Source: Flavobacterium cutihirudinis
Lineage (GTDB): Bacteria > Bacteroidota > Bacteroidia > Flavobacteriales > Flavobacteriaceae
Assembly (NCBI RefSeq): GCF_003385895.1
Contig: NZ_QRDQ01000009.1
Span: 1 to 64,000, forward strand
DNA: 64,000 nt
Direction of reading: 5' to 3'
In this document: in pieces, positions 46,059 to 55,624 of the stretch
Numbering within the stretch: position 1 is the stretch's first letter
Layout of the letters: every line of letters starts with the position of its first letter
Notes under the pieces: generated by a model
The model's input: the letters and a program-made list of their open reading frames with translations, nothing else
Databases searched by the model: none
What the model was told of the DNA's origin: nothing
Made by a program: the position numbers and the translations under genes

Positions 46059-48260
46059 TTATTCAACATTTGTAATTTCAAGAATAACACTGCTTTCTTG
46101 TCTGGATGATGAAGTCTTCAATCCAATTTTCATTAAAAAATCACCGGAAAAAATAGTTCCTGATTCTTCAAATGTATTTTTACTATTCGGCATAGTATTA
46201 ATTTCTTTTACCTGATATTTTTTAGCAGGATCTAATCCGTTTAGTTTTACAAAACCATAATTAGGATCGGTTAATGGATGCAGTGTATAAGAGAAAAGCA
46301 CCGATTTTGTTTTATCCTCATTAACGTACATCAATACTGCCCTGCTATCTTCATAAGGAGAAACCAAACGATACAAATCCCCTTGTCCAATTACGGTGCT
46401 TAATCGCTTATAATTGGCGACTGCTTCCTGACAATATTTCAACTCGTTTTCTTTGAGATCTGCGACATGAATATCAAAACCCAGTTTTCCCATCATGGCA
46501 ACATCTGTTCTGAACTTTATGGATTGTTTTCCCATAGAAGTTACATGATTGCAAACTGCCAATGCAGGATAAAAATTAGAATAACCCCATTGTATAAAAA
46601 TGCGATCAAAAGGATCTGTATTGTCGCTTGCCCAAAACTCAGTAAAATAATTCAGCATTCCGTAATCAACTCTTCCTCCGCCTCCGGCACAGAGCATCAT
46701 TGGCAAATTTGGATATTTGGTCTTTATTTTATCCAAAACCTTATATAATCCTCTGGTGTATTCAATGAACAAATGAGATTGTTTGTCTTTCAAATAAGTC
46801 GAATATGCACTGGTCATCATTCGGTTACAATCCCATTTAAAAAAGGCAACGCCCGATTGTGTCTGCATAATATCATCTACAACCTTAAAAACAAAATCCT
46901 GTACTTTTGGATTTGCTAAATCCAATACCAACTGCGTTCTATAAAGACTTTTTTCTCTGTTTGGCAGACTTAAAACCCAATCCGGATGTTTCTCATACAA
47001 TTCGCTTTTTTCATTAATCATTTCCGGTTCGATCCAAATACCAAATTTCACATTTGTTTCTTTAGCTTTTTGCATTAGAAAACCAATGCCATCCGGAAGT
47101 TTCGTTTTCGTAGCTTCCCAATCTCCTAAACCTGATGTAGAACCACTTCTTGGATATTTATTTCCAAACCAACCATCGTCCAGCAAGAACATATCGACGC
47201 CTAAAGTTTTGGCATCATCAAACATTTTGGATAATTTATTCTGATCAAAATCAAAAAAAGTAGTTTCCCAATTATTCAATAAAGTTAAACGAGGTTTCTC
47301 CCCATCTTTTATTCCATATTTTCTTGCCCAGTTATGCAAATTTCTACTTGCCTGCCCTTTTCCGTTATTAGAGAAAGTATAAATAAAAGGAGGTGTTTTG
47401 AATACTTCCCTTGGTTCTAAACTATACTCTGAAGCAAACTCATTGATTCCTGAAATAACTCTTAACTCATTGTTATTATCAAGCTGAAATGTAAATTTGA
47501 AATTTCCCGACCATGCAATCGAACCCGCAATAACCTCTCCGGTGTTTTCTTCCGATTTTGCATCTAAAGAAAGAAAAAAACTTGGTGCAGAAAACATGTT
47601 GGTTCGTACTCCTAATTGTGAATCAATAACTTTGCTGCCACGCGTAAGCTGACTTTCTTCCATTCTCATTTCTTCTACAACATCACTATAAAACTGAGTC
47701 AGCCAATATTTATCTGCATCTAAATGAAGTGCCGAAGATGCAAAATTGTAGAGCGTTACGGCTTTTTTCTCCTCATGTTGTATTTCCGACCACGATTCTA
47801 TTACATTTTCCTTATTGAATACTTTGTAATAAAGCGTAACATAAACAGGATATTGAGGATCCTTTAACTTAATACTGGTTTCTGATATATTAGAATCAAT
47901 TTTCTTTGTAATATGACTTTGATATTCTAATTCTAATGAGGGATTTTTATCATTGTGCGTAATGCGAATAGCAGGTTCAAACAAATTGTCTGTACCAAAA
48001 GTCGGATACGCCGAATGACGAAGATCGATTAAAGGATTACCATCATTTATAACAAACTTTTTAGTGTTTTCTTTTGAAACGAATTCGTATTCTGAACCAT
48101 TATTTAGCTTTGCGCCAAAATAGGTTTGATACAGTTTTTTATTTTTCCCCACTTTCAAAACTAAAGCTGAATTTTCGGTTTCAATTTTAATTAGTGAACT
48201 TTCCTGTGCCTGAACAGCAGAAAAAAAGATTGTAAAGAATAAAAGTAATAATCGCTTCAT
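46059..48260 (-). CDS. GH36 alpha-galactosidase, secreted
   Basis: I start at the ATG at 48260 (MKRLLLLFFTIFFSAVQAQ, signal peptide 1-19). A longer frame to 48326 would read through an intergenic repeat arm. 733 residues: N-terminal beta-supersandwich (about 20-310), then a TIM barrel with LLNNWETTFFDF, MFLLDDGWFG, FGIWIEPEM, the nucleophile Asp477 in FFKWDCNR, MLCAGGGGRVDYGML, and acid/base Asp546 in SDNTDPFDR; C-terminal beta domain. It removes terminal alpha-linked galactose. It is the last gene of the arabinose/galactose locus, 262 nt behind the DUF6055 gene, with repeat copy A in between. Confidence 0.93.
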   Translation of the reverse strand: MKRLLLLFFTIFFSAVQAQESSLIKIETENSALVLKVGKNKKLYQTYFGAKLNNGSEYEFVSKENTKKFVINDGNPLIDLRHSAYPTFGTDNLFEPAIRITHNDKNPSLELEYQSHITKKIDSNISETSIKLKDPQYPVYVTLYYKVFNKENVIESWSEIQHEEKKAVTLYNFASSALHLDADKYWLTQFYSDVVEEMRMEESQLTRGSKVIDSQLGVRTNMFSAPSFFLSLDAKSEENTGEVIAGSIAWSGNFKFTFQLDNNNELRVISGINEFASEYSLEPREVFKTPPFIYTFSNNGKGQASRNLHNWARKYGIKDGEKPRLTLLNNWETTFFDFDQNKLSKMFDDAKTLGVDMFLLDDGWFGNKYPRSGSTSGLGDWEATKTKLPDGIGFLMQKAKETNVKFGIWIEPEMINEKSELYEKHPDWVLSLPNREKSLYRTQLVLDLANPKVQDFVFKVVDDIMQTQSGVAFFKWDCNRMMTSAYSTYLKDKQSHLFIEYTRGLYKVLDKIKTKYPNLPMMLCAGGGGRVDYGMLNYFTEFWASDNTDPFDRIFIQWGYSNFYPALAVCNHVTSMGKQSIKFRTDVAMMGKLGFDIHVADLKENELKYCQEAVANYKRLSTVIGQGDLYRLVSPYEDSRAVLMYVNEDKTKSVLFSYTLHPLTDPNYGFVKLNGLDPAKKYQVKEINTMPNSKNTFEESGTIFSGDFLMKIGLKTSSSRQESSVILEITNVE

Positions 48261-48316
48261 TTTTTTATTTTTTAATGATGATTTAGAAGTTTTAATTAAT
48301 CTGTTCGAGATGACAA

Positions 48317-48517
48317 TTAAACACATAGAAACATAGATTACCTTTCTCTAAAAAAGAAGATAAAAAGAAACTAGTTTCTAACACATAGCTGATAAATATA
48401 GCCCGAAGTTTCAACTTCGGGGACACAAAAATTGATGATTTAGAAATTAACTATGTTTGTTGTTGCAAGTGAAACGCCTTTTTAAGCGCAACAAAATCTA
48501 TGTTTCTATGTGTTTAA
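48317..48517. repeat. palindromic repeat family, copy A (with nested insertion)
   Basis: Perfect 22-bp terminal inverted repeats (TTAAACACATAGAAACATAG plus AT, and its complement) bound a 201-bp element. The inside holds the palindrome AGAAACTAGTTTCT, half of an AACACATAG/CTATGTGTT stem and the box AAGTGAAACGCCTTTTTAA, all shared with copies at 53365, 58391 and 60417. This copy is longer because about 58 nt (48391-48448) is inserted in its central stem. Confidence 0.85.
48391..48448. repeat. REP-like hairpin inserted into repeat copy A
   Basis: The inserted segment contains the palindrome CCCGAAGTT-TC-AACTTCGGG (48402-48421). Comparison with copy C (58391) shows the join: copy C has AACACATAGCTAACTATGTG where copy A has the 58-nt segment between AACACATAGCT and AACTATGT. 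The insert is therefore a second, younger repeat type. Confidence 0.7.
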
Positions 48518-48522
48518 AATTT

Positions 48523-49866
48523 TCATTGCAAATCAGCAAGCGTTGTTCCTGATAATTGAAATTCATACGGCCATTGTTCGTCCGGCGTTTTATCAGCATT
48601 ATCGCCCCATCTTTTTGGTCTTTGCCAATGTTCTGTTGGCGCACCTAAAACTACCAACCATAAATGCTCGGTATCTTTTGGCACTTTAAAAGAAACTTTT
48701 CCAATGTTTTGTTTGAAGGTTTTGCTGTACACTCGTTTTCCATTTTTAAGCTGACTTACAAAACCATATCGCCAGCCTGCTTTTTCTATTTTTACTTTTG
48801 AAAAACCATCTGCTCCGGCAATTCCTTTAAAGTTTAATTCCAGTTTTGTTCCCGCTTTAGGAATCGTAAGTTTTATTCCGTTATAACCATAATTTTGAGG
48901 ACAATTTATCGAATCTACTCTGTACCAATTGTCTTTCAATTTATTAATTTTAGTAAAATGTTTATTTGCATAAGGTTTGGCTACAGAATCGATTCTTTGT
49001 AAATCCCAGGTAATAAACCTTCTCGAAGCATCAAACATTTCATCATTAAATTGTTCCTGATTAATGGCATTTAAACGCTTGTAGGTCATCACGGCATCTT
49101 CACCTTCTTCAGAATTACGCATTAGTTTTCCAAAGAAATCTTTTCCGTGTTTTTGCGACCAATATTCTATTACATAAGGCGAATGATACATATTATACGG
49201 ATGCAGAAATCCGTAATGTGTCCCTTTTAAATAATCGACTAAATGATAATTTTCAAAAGTCATCCAATCTGAATAAACCTGCCAAAGCATATATTGCGCC
49301 GACATTTCCATTATGGCACCGTCAGGCCCTTTTCCTGTATCGGCATGGCTTAAATATTGAAAACTGTGTCCTAATTCATGCGCCAAAACGCCATAAGGTT
49401 CTTTATTTACGCGGACGGCCGGTGTCCAAAAAATTCCAATTTTATCTTCATCGCCGCCACCAAATGCAGTTTTTTCTTCACCTTTAAATACAAAAACCAA
49501 AATTTTATACTTGTCAATAAGCGAATGTCCGGATTGAACCAATTTTAACTGGTTTACAAATACATCATAAATCCGTTCACATTCACTCAGCATTTTATCA
49601 GGATTAAATCGCTCAATTTCTTCTATATTATTCGGTGGACATTTGCCATAATCTTTGTGCCAGAAGATTGCAAAATTTTCTGAGGTAATCATGTACTCAA
49701 AGTTGTAGTCGCTCTTTGAATCTTTAAAGTCATTATTCTCAGGCAGCATCCATACTTTCTTAGGAATATAGAGTTCTTTCTTTTTTATTTCCTGAGCCGA
49801 AACAACGAAAAAAGCACCGTAGATGATGACTATTAAAAACTTTACAAAAGGACTTCTATTTTGCAT
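48523..49866 (-). CDS. DUF6055-family secreted protein with HExxH zinc site
   Basis: 447 residues; signal peptide ends FVVSAQ (25). A gluzincin-like motif VLAHELGHSFQYLSH (His163, Glu164, His167) suggests a zinc metallopeptidase. Surrounding sequence (SENFAIFWHKDYGKCPPN, MLSECERIYDVFVNQL, GIFWTPAVRVNKEPYG, GAIMEMSAQYMLWQVYSDW) fits the family I know as DUF6055. The C-terminal 120 residues are beta-rich (LELNFKGIAG, YGFVSQLKNGKRVYSKTF). The family has no established substrate. Its place among GH36, M24 and GH43 genes suggests attack on the protein part of a glycoprotein, or an accessory carbohydrate role; both are inference. Confidence 0.7.
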   Translation of the reverse strand: MQNRSPFVKFLIVIIYGAFFVVSAQEIKKKELYIPKKVWMLPENNDFKDSKSDYNFEYMITSENFAIFWHKDYGKCPPNNIEEIERFNPDKMLSECERIYDVFVNQLKLVQSGHSLIDKYKILVFVFKGEEKTAFGGGDEDKIGIFWTPAVRVNKEPYGVLAHELGHSFQYLSHADTGKGPDGAIMEMSAQYMLWQVYSDWMTFENYHLVDYLKGTHYGFLHPYNMYHSPYVIEYWSQKHGKDFFGKLMRNSEEGEDAVMTYKRLNAINQEQFNDEMFDASRRFITWDLQRIDSVAKPYANKHFTKINKLKDNWYRVDSINCPQNYGYNGIKLTIPKAGTKLELNFKGIAGADGFSKVKIEKAGWRYGFVSQLKNGKRVYSKTFKQNIGKVSFKVPKDTEHLWLVVLGAPTEHWQRPKRWGDNADKTPDEQWPYEFQLSGTTLADLQ

Positions 49867-49884
49867 TTAAGCTTGATTATTAAT

Positions 49885-49915
49885 GACCTAACAGGTTTTA
49901 GAAACCTGTTAGGTC
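49885..49915. repeat. perfect 14-bp palindromic hairpin (REP-like)
   Basis: GACCTAACAGGTTT (49885-49898), 3-nt loop, exact complement (49902-49915). It lies between the M24 peptidase stop and the DUF6055 start. The ACCTAACAGGTTT hairpin resembles short REP-like intergenic hairpins I recall from Flavobacteria. It may act as a terminator. Confidence 0.75.
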
Positions 49916-49959
49916 TAATTGATTACTAAATGATGTTTTATTTCAACTCTTGATTCGTA

Positions 49960-51168
49960 TTAATATCCAAAAGGATTATCGACACTGTGCATTGGTGTAG
50001 TAAACCATTTTGGACCATTTTCAGTCATATAAAAATGATCTTCATGTCTGATTCCGAATTTTCCAGGAACACAAATCATTGGTTCATTACTTACGACCAT
50101 ACCTTCCTGTAGTTTTATTTCGCTTCCGCGGACTAAATACGGATATTCGTGAATATCAAGTCCGGTTCCATGCCCTACTCTGTGAGGCAATCCCGGTAAA
50201 TCATAATCCGGGCTTAATCCCGCTTCTGATAATGTTTTTCTCGCTGCATCATCTACAGATCCGCATGACGCGCCAATTTGTGCGGCTTCAAAAGCGGCAA
50301 ACTGAGTTTTCTGTTCTAAATTCCAAATGGTTTTATATTCTTCTGAAGGTTCGCCAAAAGCATACGATCTTGTAATATCAGAAAGATATCCTTCAAGTCT
50401 GCAGCCAGTATCAACAATTACAGCATCATTTTCTTTTAAAGGCTGAGGAACAGAAACACCGTGAGGATATTGTGTATCATCGGCAAACAAAACAATACAG
50501 AAATAAGAACCAGAAGAAATTCCAGCTTTTATATGCGCTTTATTAATAAAGTCAGTCACTTCGCTAACTGTAATTCCAGGTTTCAATATTCTTGCAGCGG
50601 CTCTTTGCACCTCCATTGTAATATCTTTTGCTCTTTGAATTATGGCAATTTCATTTTTAGATTTCTGCATTCTGCATGCCGAAGTAATTTGCTGCGCCGT
50701 TATAAAATCATACGAACTATTTGCTTTTGCAATTCCGTCAACTAAAAAATAAGCCGCCGATTCATCAATAGCAATTTGGCCGGAAACATTTTTAGCTTCT
50801 AATAATTTTCCAAACAAAACATATGGAGATTCATGTTCTTCCCAACTATTAATAGTCGATTGCACTTTCATATATTTTTTGAAAGTACCTTCTTCAAATT
50901 TTGGAGCGATATATTCTAAAGAACCGTCATCAAACAAAATACCTCCTACCATTCTTTCTGAAGCACTCCAAAGTGTTCCAGTAAAATAATACAGATTTGT
51001 TCCAGCATTAAGATAAAGTGCTTTTACAGAAAGCGTTTTCATCAACTCAACTGCCTTTTTAATACGTTCCTGATATTCTTCTAATGGAATAGCCTGAACA
51101 CCTTGAGTTCTGTTTTCTATTTTTTCTAATTCAGCTATAGCATTTGAGCCACCTATACCTTTTGTCAT
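49960..51168 (-). CDS. M24 family Xaa-Pro peptidase (aminopeptidase P / prolidase-like)
   Basis: 402 residues, no signal peptide, so cytosolic. N-terminal creatinase-like domain (about 35-165; YLNAGTNLYYFTGTLW, AIDESAAYFLVDG). C-terminal pita-bread metallopeptidase with ligands in IVDTGCRLEGYLSDITRSY (two Asp), HRVGHGTGLDIHEYP (His), VVSNEPMI (Glu) and GIRHEDHFYMTENG (Glu). Such enzymes cleave peptides whose second residue is proline. In this locus it could process proline- or hydroxyproline-rich peptides after deglycosylation. It sits 44 nt behind GH43. Confidence 0.9.
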   Translation of the reverse strand: MTKGIGGSNAIAELEKIENRTQGVQAIPLEEYQERIKKAVELMKTLSVKALYLNAGTNLYYFTGTLWSASERMVGGILFDDGSLEYIAPKFEEGTFKKYMKVQSTINSWEEHESPYVLFGKLLEAKNVSGQIAIDESAAYFLVDGIAKANSSYDFITAQQITSACRMQKSKNEIAIIQRAKDITMEVQRAAARILKPGITVSEVTDFINKAHIKAGISSGSYFCIVLFADDTQYPHGVSVPQPLKENDAVIVDTGCRLEGYLSDITRSYAFGEPSEEYKTIWNLEQKTQFAAFEAAQIGASCGSVDDAARKTLSEAGLSPDYDLPGLPHRVGHGTGLDIHEYPYLVRGSEIKLQEGMVVSNEPMICVPGKFGIRHEDHFYMTENGPKWFTTPMHSVDNPFGY

Positions 51169-51212
51169 TTTTATATATTTTATTATTGAAAAGCCTAAAT
51201 TAGTATTTATTC

Positions 51213-53336
51213 TTATTTTGGCTTTGACTCATTCATCAGTTTAACTATTTCCTGTTCTTTAAGTGCATAATCATACAAGCGTAATGAAGCAATAAATCCC
51301 GAGAAATTCTCTCCAATATCTGATGCGCCAATTATAATCTTGGCTTTGTCAATAGCCGATGAAAGCAACATATTTTGCGAATTATCCAAAACGCCGTCTA
51401 CATATACTTTTTCCACAACACCATCAAAAGTCAAAACGATAAAGTGCCATTTGTCTGCTTCTGGGACTTTAGTATATTTCATATCAAAATGACCATCTAA
51501 ATGAACTCCTGCACCATAATTTCCGCTATTGTAAGCCAAAGCATTATAGGAATTTGCCAGACCAAATTCATTTCTGTCACACCATGAAACCAAGATTTCT
51601 CCTTCTTTTGGAATTCCAGGATTTTTAACCCAGGTCGCTACAGTGTATGAACCATTCCAAGCCAAAGTTTTTGGCACTGCTTTATCTAAAGTAAAAGCGC
51701 CGTTTTTGAAATTAAAAGCTTTTATTCCATCGACTTTTTCTAACGTTACGTCGCCACTTTTGGTAAAAATCCCGGCAAGTGAACCTTTGTTAGAAATCTT
51801 ATTTATTGCATTTCCCTGAATTTTATTGGCATCAAAATCTACCAATAATTTCTTAGTACTTTTTACAGCCGGAAGATTTTTCGATGCTGCATTCTGCAAT
51901 GGCAACGGAAGATCAAATAGAGAACTATACACTTTAATATTCCAAACGGCTGGATAAAGACCCATTTTTTCAGTACCAAAAACAGTAAGTTTAATGTATT
52001 GCGCTCTTACATCATTGTCATCAATCATTGGACTTCCTGCTGTTCTATTTTTTGATTTATCTGCGAACAGATTCCATTTTTTTCCATCATCAGAATACTC
52101 CAATTTATATTGATAATAATAACTCGCAAATTCAAATTGCGTCATTATTCTTTTAATCGTTTTTTGAGAACCTAAATCAATAATTAGATTTTGAGGAGTA
52201 GTATTGTCAGCTGCTTTCCACATTGTGGCATTATTATCGTCAGTTGCAAATGAAGGTTTGTATTCATAATCATATTGCGTAGATTTTAAATGATAAAATG
52301 AAGATGCTTTTATTTTAGCTCCAAATGCAATATCATCTGGCACATTCGATTTAACCAAATCGTCAATTCCTTTGCTTGAAGGTACCACTTTTGCGATTGT
52401 CGAGTCGTTCTCAAAAATCATTCTATCAACGCAAACTTGTCGAGCCATTCCGCCTCTTGTCATTGGATAATCGTGTTTGTGATAAACAATGTAATAATCA
52501 TCTTTATCATGTAAAACAGAATGATGACCGGGGCCATGAACCGTCTGATCTTCGTTGGTACTCAAAATCGGATTATTTTTTCCGGGTGTAAAAGGTCCAT
52601 AAGGCGAATCCGAATAGGAATAACGCACATTATATGTTTCATCATGACAAGATGCTCCGGAATACATTAAAATATATTTAGACCCTTTTTTCATCATATA
52701 AGCTGCTTCAAACGGTTCCGGAGTTTGCTCTAATGGAATATTCTTCGAATTAACCATTTCGCTCAAATTTTTCTTTAATTCTCCTACCGCGTAACCTCCA
52801 TTATAATGTACCCAGGTTCCCCAATATCCATATATTTTGCCATCAGTATCTTTAAAAAATTGTGCATCAAGTGAAGGAAAATTTTCCCTTGGATATCCGT
52901 TTGAAATGACCGGAACATCATTCTCGCTTAGTTTTTTCCATGGTCCAACAGGAGTATCTGAAACGTAACCATATATATTACAGCCTATTTCGCAGTTTCC
53001 AAAATACAAGTAATATTTACCGTCATCACCTTCAACAATATCTGGAGCCCAAAAATTGGTAATTGATTTTGCCGAAAAAGACGGAATTTCCATGATGTAA
53101 TTGTACCAGTTTTTAAAGTCTTTACTGTACCAAACTGTCGGTGCGCCGGAAGCCAGCATTTCGTTATCTGTAGTTGCATAGATATAATAAATGTCTCCAA
53201 ACTTTTTGATAGTAGGATCAGCAAACCAGCCCGGCAAAATTGGATTTTTTGCTTCGGGAATATTTACCTCAATTCCTTTTTGAGCAAAAATTGTTCCCGT
53301 AAAAGCTAGTATAATAAGACTGTAAAATAATTTCAT
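51213..53336 (-). CDS. GH43 glycosidase with F5/8-type and LamG domains, secreted
   Basis: 707 residues; signal peptide ends TIFAQ (19). Five-bladed propeller (about 30-330): catalytic base Asp40 in PGWFADPTI, pKa-tuning Asp157 in SLDAQF, acid Glu210 in PEPFEAAYM, plus HGPGHHSVL. An F5/8 type C-like discoidin domain (about 345-475; NLIIDLGSQKTIKRIMTQF, YYYQYKLEYSDDGKKWNLF) and a C-terminal LamG-like domain (about 510-700) should bind polysaccharide. GH43 members release alpha-L-arabinofuranose, xylose or beta-galactose. With GH127 in the same locus, arabinosidase activity is the leading guess. Confidence 0.9.
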   Translation of the reverse strand: MKLFYSLIILAFTGTIFAQKGIEVNIPEAKNPILPGWFADPTIKKFGDIYYIYATTDNEMLASGAPTVWYSKDFKNWYNYIMEIPSFSAKSITNFWAPDIVEGDDGKYYLYFGNCEIGCNIYGYVSDTPVGPWKKLSENDVPVISNGYPRENFPSLDAQFFKDTDGKIYGYWGTWVHYNGGYAVGELKKNLSEMVNSKNIPLEQTPEPFEAAYMMKKGSKYILMYSGASCHDETYNVRYSYSDSPYGPFTPGKNNPILSTNEDQTVHGPGHHSVLHDKDDYYIVYHKHDYPMTRGGMARQVCVDRMIFENDSTIAKVVPSSKGIDDLVKSNVPDDIAFGAKIKASSFYHLKSTQYDYEYKPSFATDDNNATMWKAADNTTPQNLIIDLGSQKTIKRIMTQFEFASYYYQYKLEYSDDGKKWNLFADKSKNRTAGSPMIDDNDVRAQYIKLTVFGTEKMGLYPAVWNIKVYSSLFDLPLPLQNAASKNLPAVKSTKKLLVDFDANKIQGNAINKISNKGSLAGIFTKSGDVTLEKVDGIKAFNFKNGAFTLDKAVPKTLAWNGSYTVATWVKNPGIPKEGEILVSWCDRNEFGLANSYNALAYNSGNYGAGVHLDGHFDMKYTKVPEADKWHFIVLTFDGVVEKVYVDGVLDNSQNMLLSSAIDKAKIIIGASDIGENFSGFIASLRLYDYALKEQEIVKLMNESKPK

Positions 53337-53364
53337 TTTTCTGTAACTCTTAAACTATATTATT

Positions 53365-53499
53365 TTAACACATAGAAACATAGTTTTTCTTTGTGTTAAA
53401 AGGTGTTTCACTTGCATCAATTCACATAGCTATGTGTGAAAACTTGTTTTTCTTTCTACTCTTTTTTAGAATTTACAACCTATGTTTCTATGTGTTTAA
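53365..53499. repeat. palindromic repeat family, copy B
   Basis: Arms TTAACACATAGAAACATAG and CTATGTTTCTATGTGTTTAA enclose 135 bp with a central TCACATAGCTATGTGTGA palindrome and the AAAAGGTGTTTCACTTG box. Located between the GH43 start and the GH42 stop. Confidence 0.85.
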
Positions 53500-53521
53500 A
53501 AAATCATCTAAGAGATTATTC

Positions 53522-55624
53522 TTAATATTTCCACACCACTACATCAGCCGTTTTTATGGCTTTTGTTCCGATGATAACCTTTGCGGTTTGTGGCAAATTG
53601 ATGTTGAAAACTTTATCTGAATAATTGACCGCAATTCCAAATCCATCACGATAATCGACCATAATTCCTTCAGGATAATTTTCTATAGAAACATTTTGCT
53701 TTTGATATAATTTCCTGATCACTTGCTTTTCTAAATCTCCATTTTTCGAATCTAAACCAATGTAAGTAACTGTTCCTTTGCCCAACTTGCGCGAAGTAAT
53801 TGCAGCTGTTCCGGAATAAAAATCACCTTCGTGCGTTGCCCAGATTTCCGTTTCTTTTTCAGGTTTTAATAAGTCGCCCCAGCTTGTCCATCCAAATTCC
53901 TGATTATCAAATTTTATAATCCCTGGAGATTGTGGCATTAAAAGATCGTACGAATCCACTTTAGAACCAATTAAACTCCACATCGGTTCATAAAATTTAG
54001 CTTCCCAAAGATGACCTTGACGATTTTGAATTCCAGATCGACAGCTCAAAATTAAATTTCCACCGCTTTTGGCATATAAAGTCAATTTATCGATCATTTT
54101 CTGATCTATCATTTGATAGGCTGGCACTATCAGGAAAGGATATTTTGAAAAATCTGTTGTATCTCTAACAAAATCTACAGGCGCGCCTATTGATTTTGCG
54201 GCTTTATAATATTTCAGGAAATGTCCGATTGTGTTCCACTCTTTGGTTTGTTTATTTAGTTCGATGCCCATAACATTATCACCATTAAACAGAATTCCAG
54301 TTTTACGTTTTAAGTAATAATCTGGCAATTTTGCTTTAGCATCGTACTTTTTTCGAAGTGTATCAATTTCTTTTATAAACTGATGAAATTCTGTACCGCC
54401 TGGCGTTGGCGTTACACCGTCTGTACCAACAATTCCGTAGTGAAATTGCTCATAACCATACAATGGAGCACGAAAACGATATGTGCAAGCAAATTTACTT
54501 CCACCAGCAAAAACATGCCAAAGCCACATTCGTACACTACCCGGCAATGGTTGCGGATTGATACTTCCCCAGTTTACTTGTCCGGGTTGCAATTCCATAC
54601 AGCCATACATCCCTTTTAAAGGACGGAAAAAATCATTTGACATTCCGATAGCGGCATAATCTCCTAAGCGATATCCTTTTGAACCAATTCCGAGACTTCC
54701 TCCGTAAACCAAATAACGAGTGTAGCAGTCAAAGTCTAATTCCTTGCTCATTCCAACAAAACTTTCGTCATAATTGGATCTGTAATTAGACGTAATCCAT
54801 TGGTCTTTGCTAACATATTTTCTTATCGTCACAGCTTGCGAATCCAAAAAGGTTGCCGTTTCCTGATCAGCAAATCGATAATGATCTAATTGAGAGTGCA
54901 AGTTCATTCCCCATTCCTTATGTAAAGGGATATTAATTTGACTAAAGTCAGAATAGGTTCCGCTCCAAAAACTATTTCCCCAAGATGTATTTAGAGCGTC
55001 AATATTCTGATACTTTTCTTTCAGCCAATCTCTATAACGTTGCTGCGCATCTGAACCATAATCAAGAAATCTTGAAGGTTCGTTATCAACCTGCCATCCA
55101 ATAATGTTTTTATTATTGCCGTATCTTTTCGCCAGCTGTTCGATCATTTTCAGCGAATAACTTCTATAATAATTACTAGAAAATGAAGCATGCTGTCTCG
55201 AACCGTGATCTGTTTTTGTACCATCCTCATACGTAGCGAGAATATCCGGATGCTTGCGAACCAACCATACCGGAGGTGTCGCCGTAGAGGTACACATTAC
55301 AATTTTTAACTTATATTTTGCAGCAATTTCTACTGCTTTATCAAGCCATTTAAAATCATAAACTCCTTCTTGAGGTTCTAATTGTGCCCAGGCAAATTCG
55401 CCAAAATGAGTAAACTCAAAACCCATTTCGGCAATTTTTTTCAGGTCACGATCCCATTGACTTTCATCCCAGTGTTCCGGATAATAATAAACTCCTACTG
55501 TAGTCAGATCTTTTTTGGGAAAATACTTATCGAACTTTTGAGCAACTGAATTTAAACCAACGAGTAGTCCAAATAAAACAAATAGTACTTTTTTCAAGAA
55601 GGGTATTTTTGATTTCTGATTCAT
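53522..55624 (-). CDS. GH42 beta-galactosidase, secreted
   Basis: 700 residues; signal peptide to about 29 (LNSVAQ). Family landmarks: GVYYYPEHWDESQWDRDLKK, FTHFGEFAWAQLEP, acid/base Glu182 in WQVDNEPS, and nucleophile Glu344 in GCMELQPGQVNW, followed by the trimerisation-like domain (FLIVPAYQMIDQ, GGNLILSCRSG) and a small C-terminal beta domain. It removes beta-linked galactose. GH42 enzymes are often cytosolic; the signal peptide here places it in the periplasm. Its ATG overlaps the stop codon of the DUF5695 gene by one base (TAATG), so the two are translationally coupled. Confidence 0.93.
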   Translation of the reverse strand: MNQKSKIPFLKKVLFVLFGLLVGLNSVAQKFDKYFPKKDLTTVGVYYYPEHWDESQWDRDLKKIAEMGFEFTHFGEFAWAQLEPQEGVYDFKWLDKAVEIAAKYKLKIVMCTSTATPPVWLVRKHPDILATYEDGTKTDHGSRQHASFSSNYYRSYSLKMIEQLAKRYGNNKNIIGWQVDNEPSRFLDYGSDAQQRYRDWLKEKYQNIDALNTSWGNSFWSGTYSDFSQINIPLHKEWGMNLHSQLDHYRFADQETATFLDSQAVTIRKYVSKDQWITSNYRSNYDESFVGMSKELDFDCYTRYLVYGGSLGIGSKGYRLGDYAAIGMSNDFFRPLKGMYGCMELQPGQVNWGSINPQPLPGSVRMWLWHVFAGGSKFACTYRFRAPLYGYEQFHYGIVGTDGVTPTPGGTEFHQFIKEIDTLRKKYDAKAKLPDYYLKRKTGILFNGDNVMGIELNKQTKEWNTIGHFLKYYKAAKSIGAPVDFVRDTTDFSKYPFLIVPAYQMIDQKMIDKLTLYAKSGGNLILSCRSGIQNRQGHLWEAKFYEPMWSLIGSKVDSYDLLMPQSPGIIKFDNQEFGWTSWGDLLKPEKETEIWATHEGDFYSGTAAITSRKLGKGTVTYIGLDSKNGDLEKQVIRKLYQKQNVSIENYPEGIMVDYRDGFGIAVNYSDKVFNINLPQTAKVIIGTKAIKTADVVVWKY

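Noticed and set aside
48261..48326. Upstream extension of the GH36 gene
   Set aside because: It reads into the terminal arm of an intergenic repeat, and a signal peptide begins precisely at the Met at 48260.
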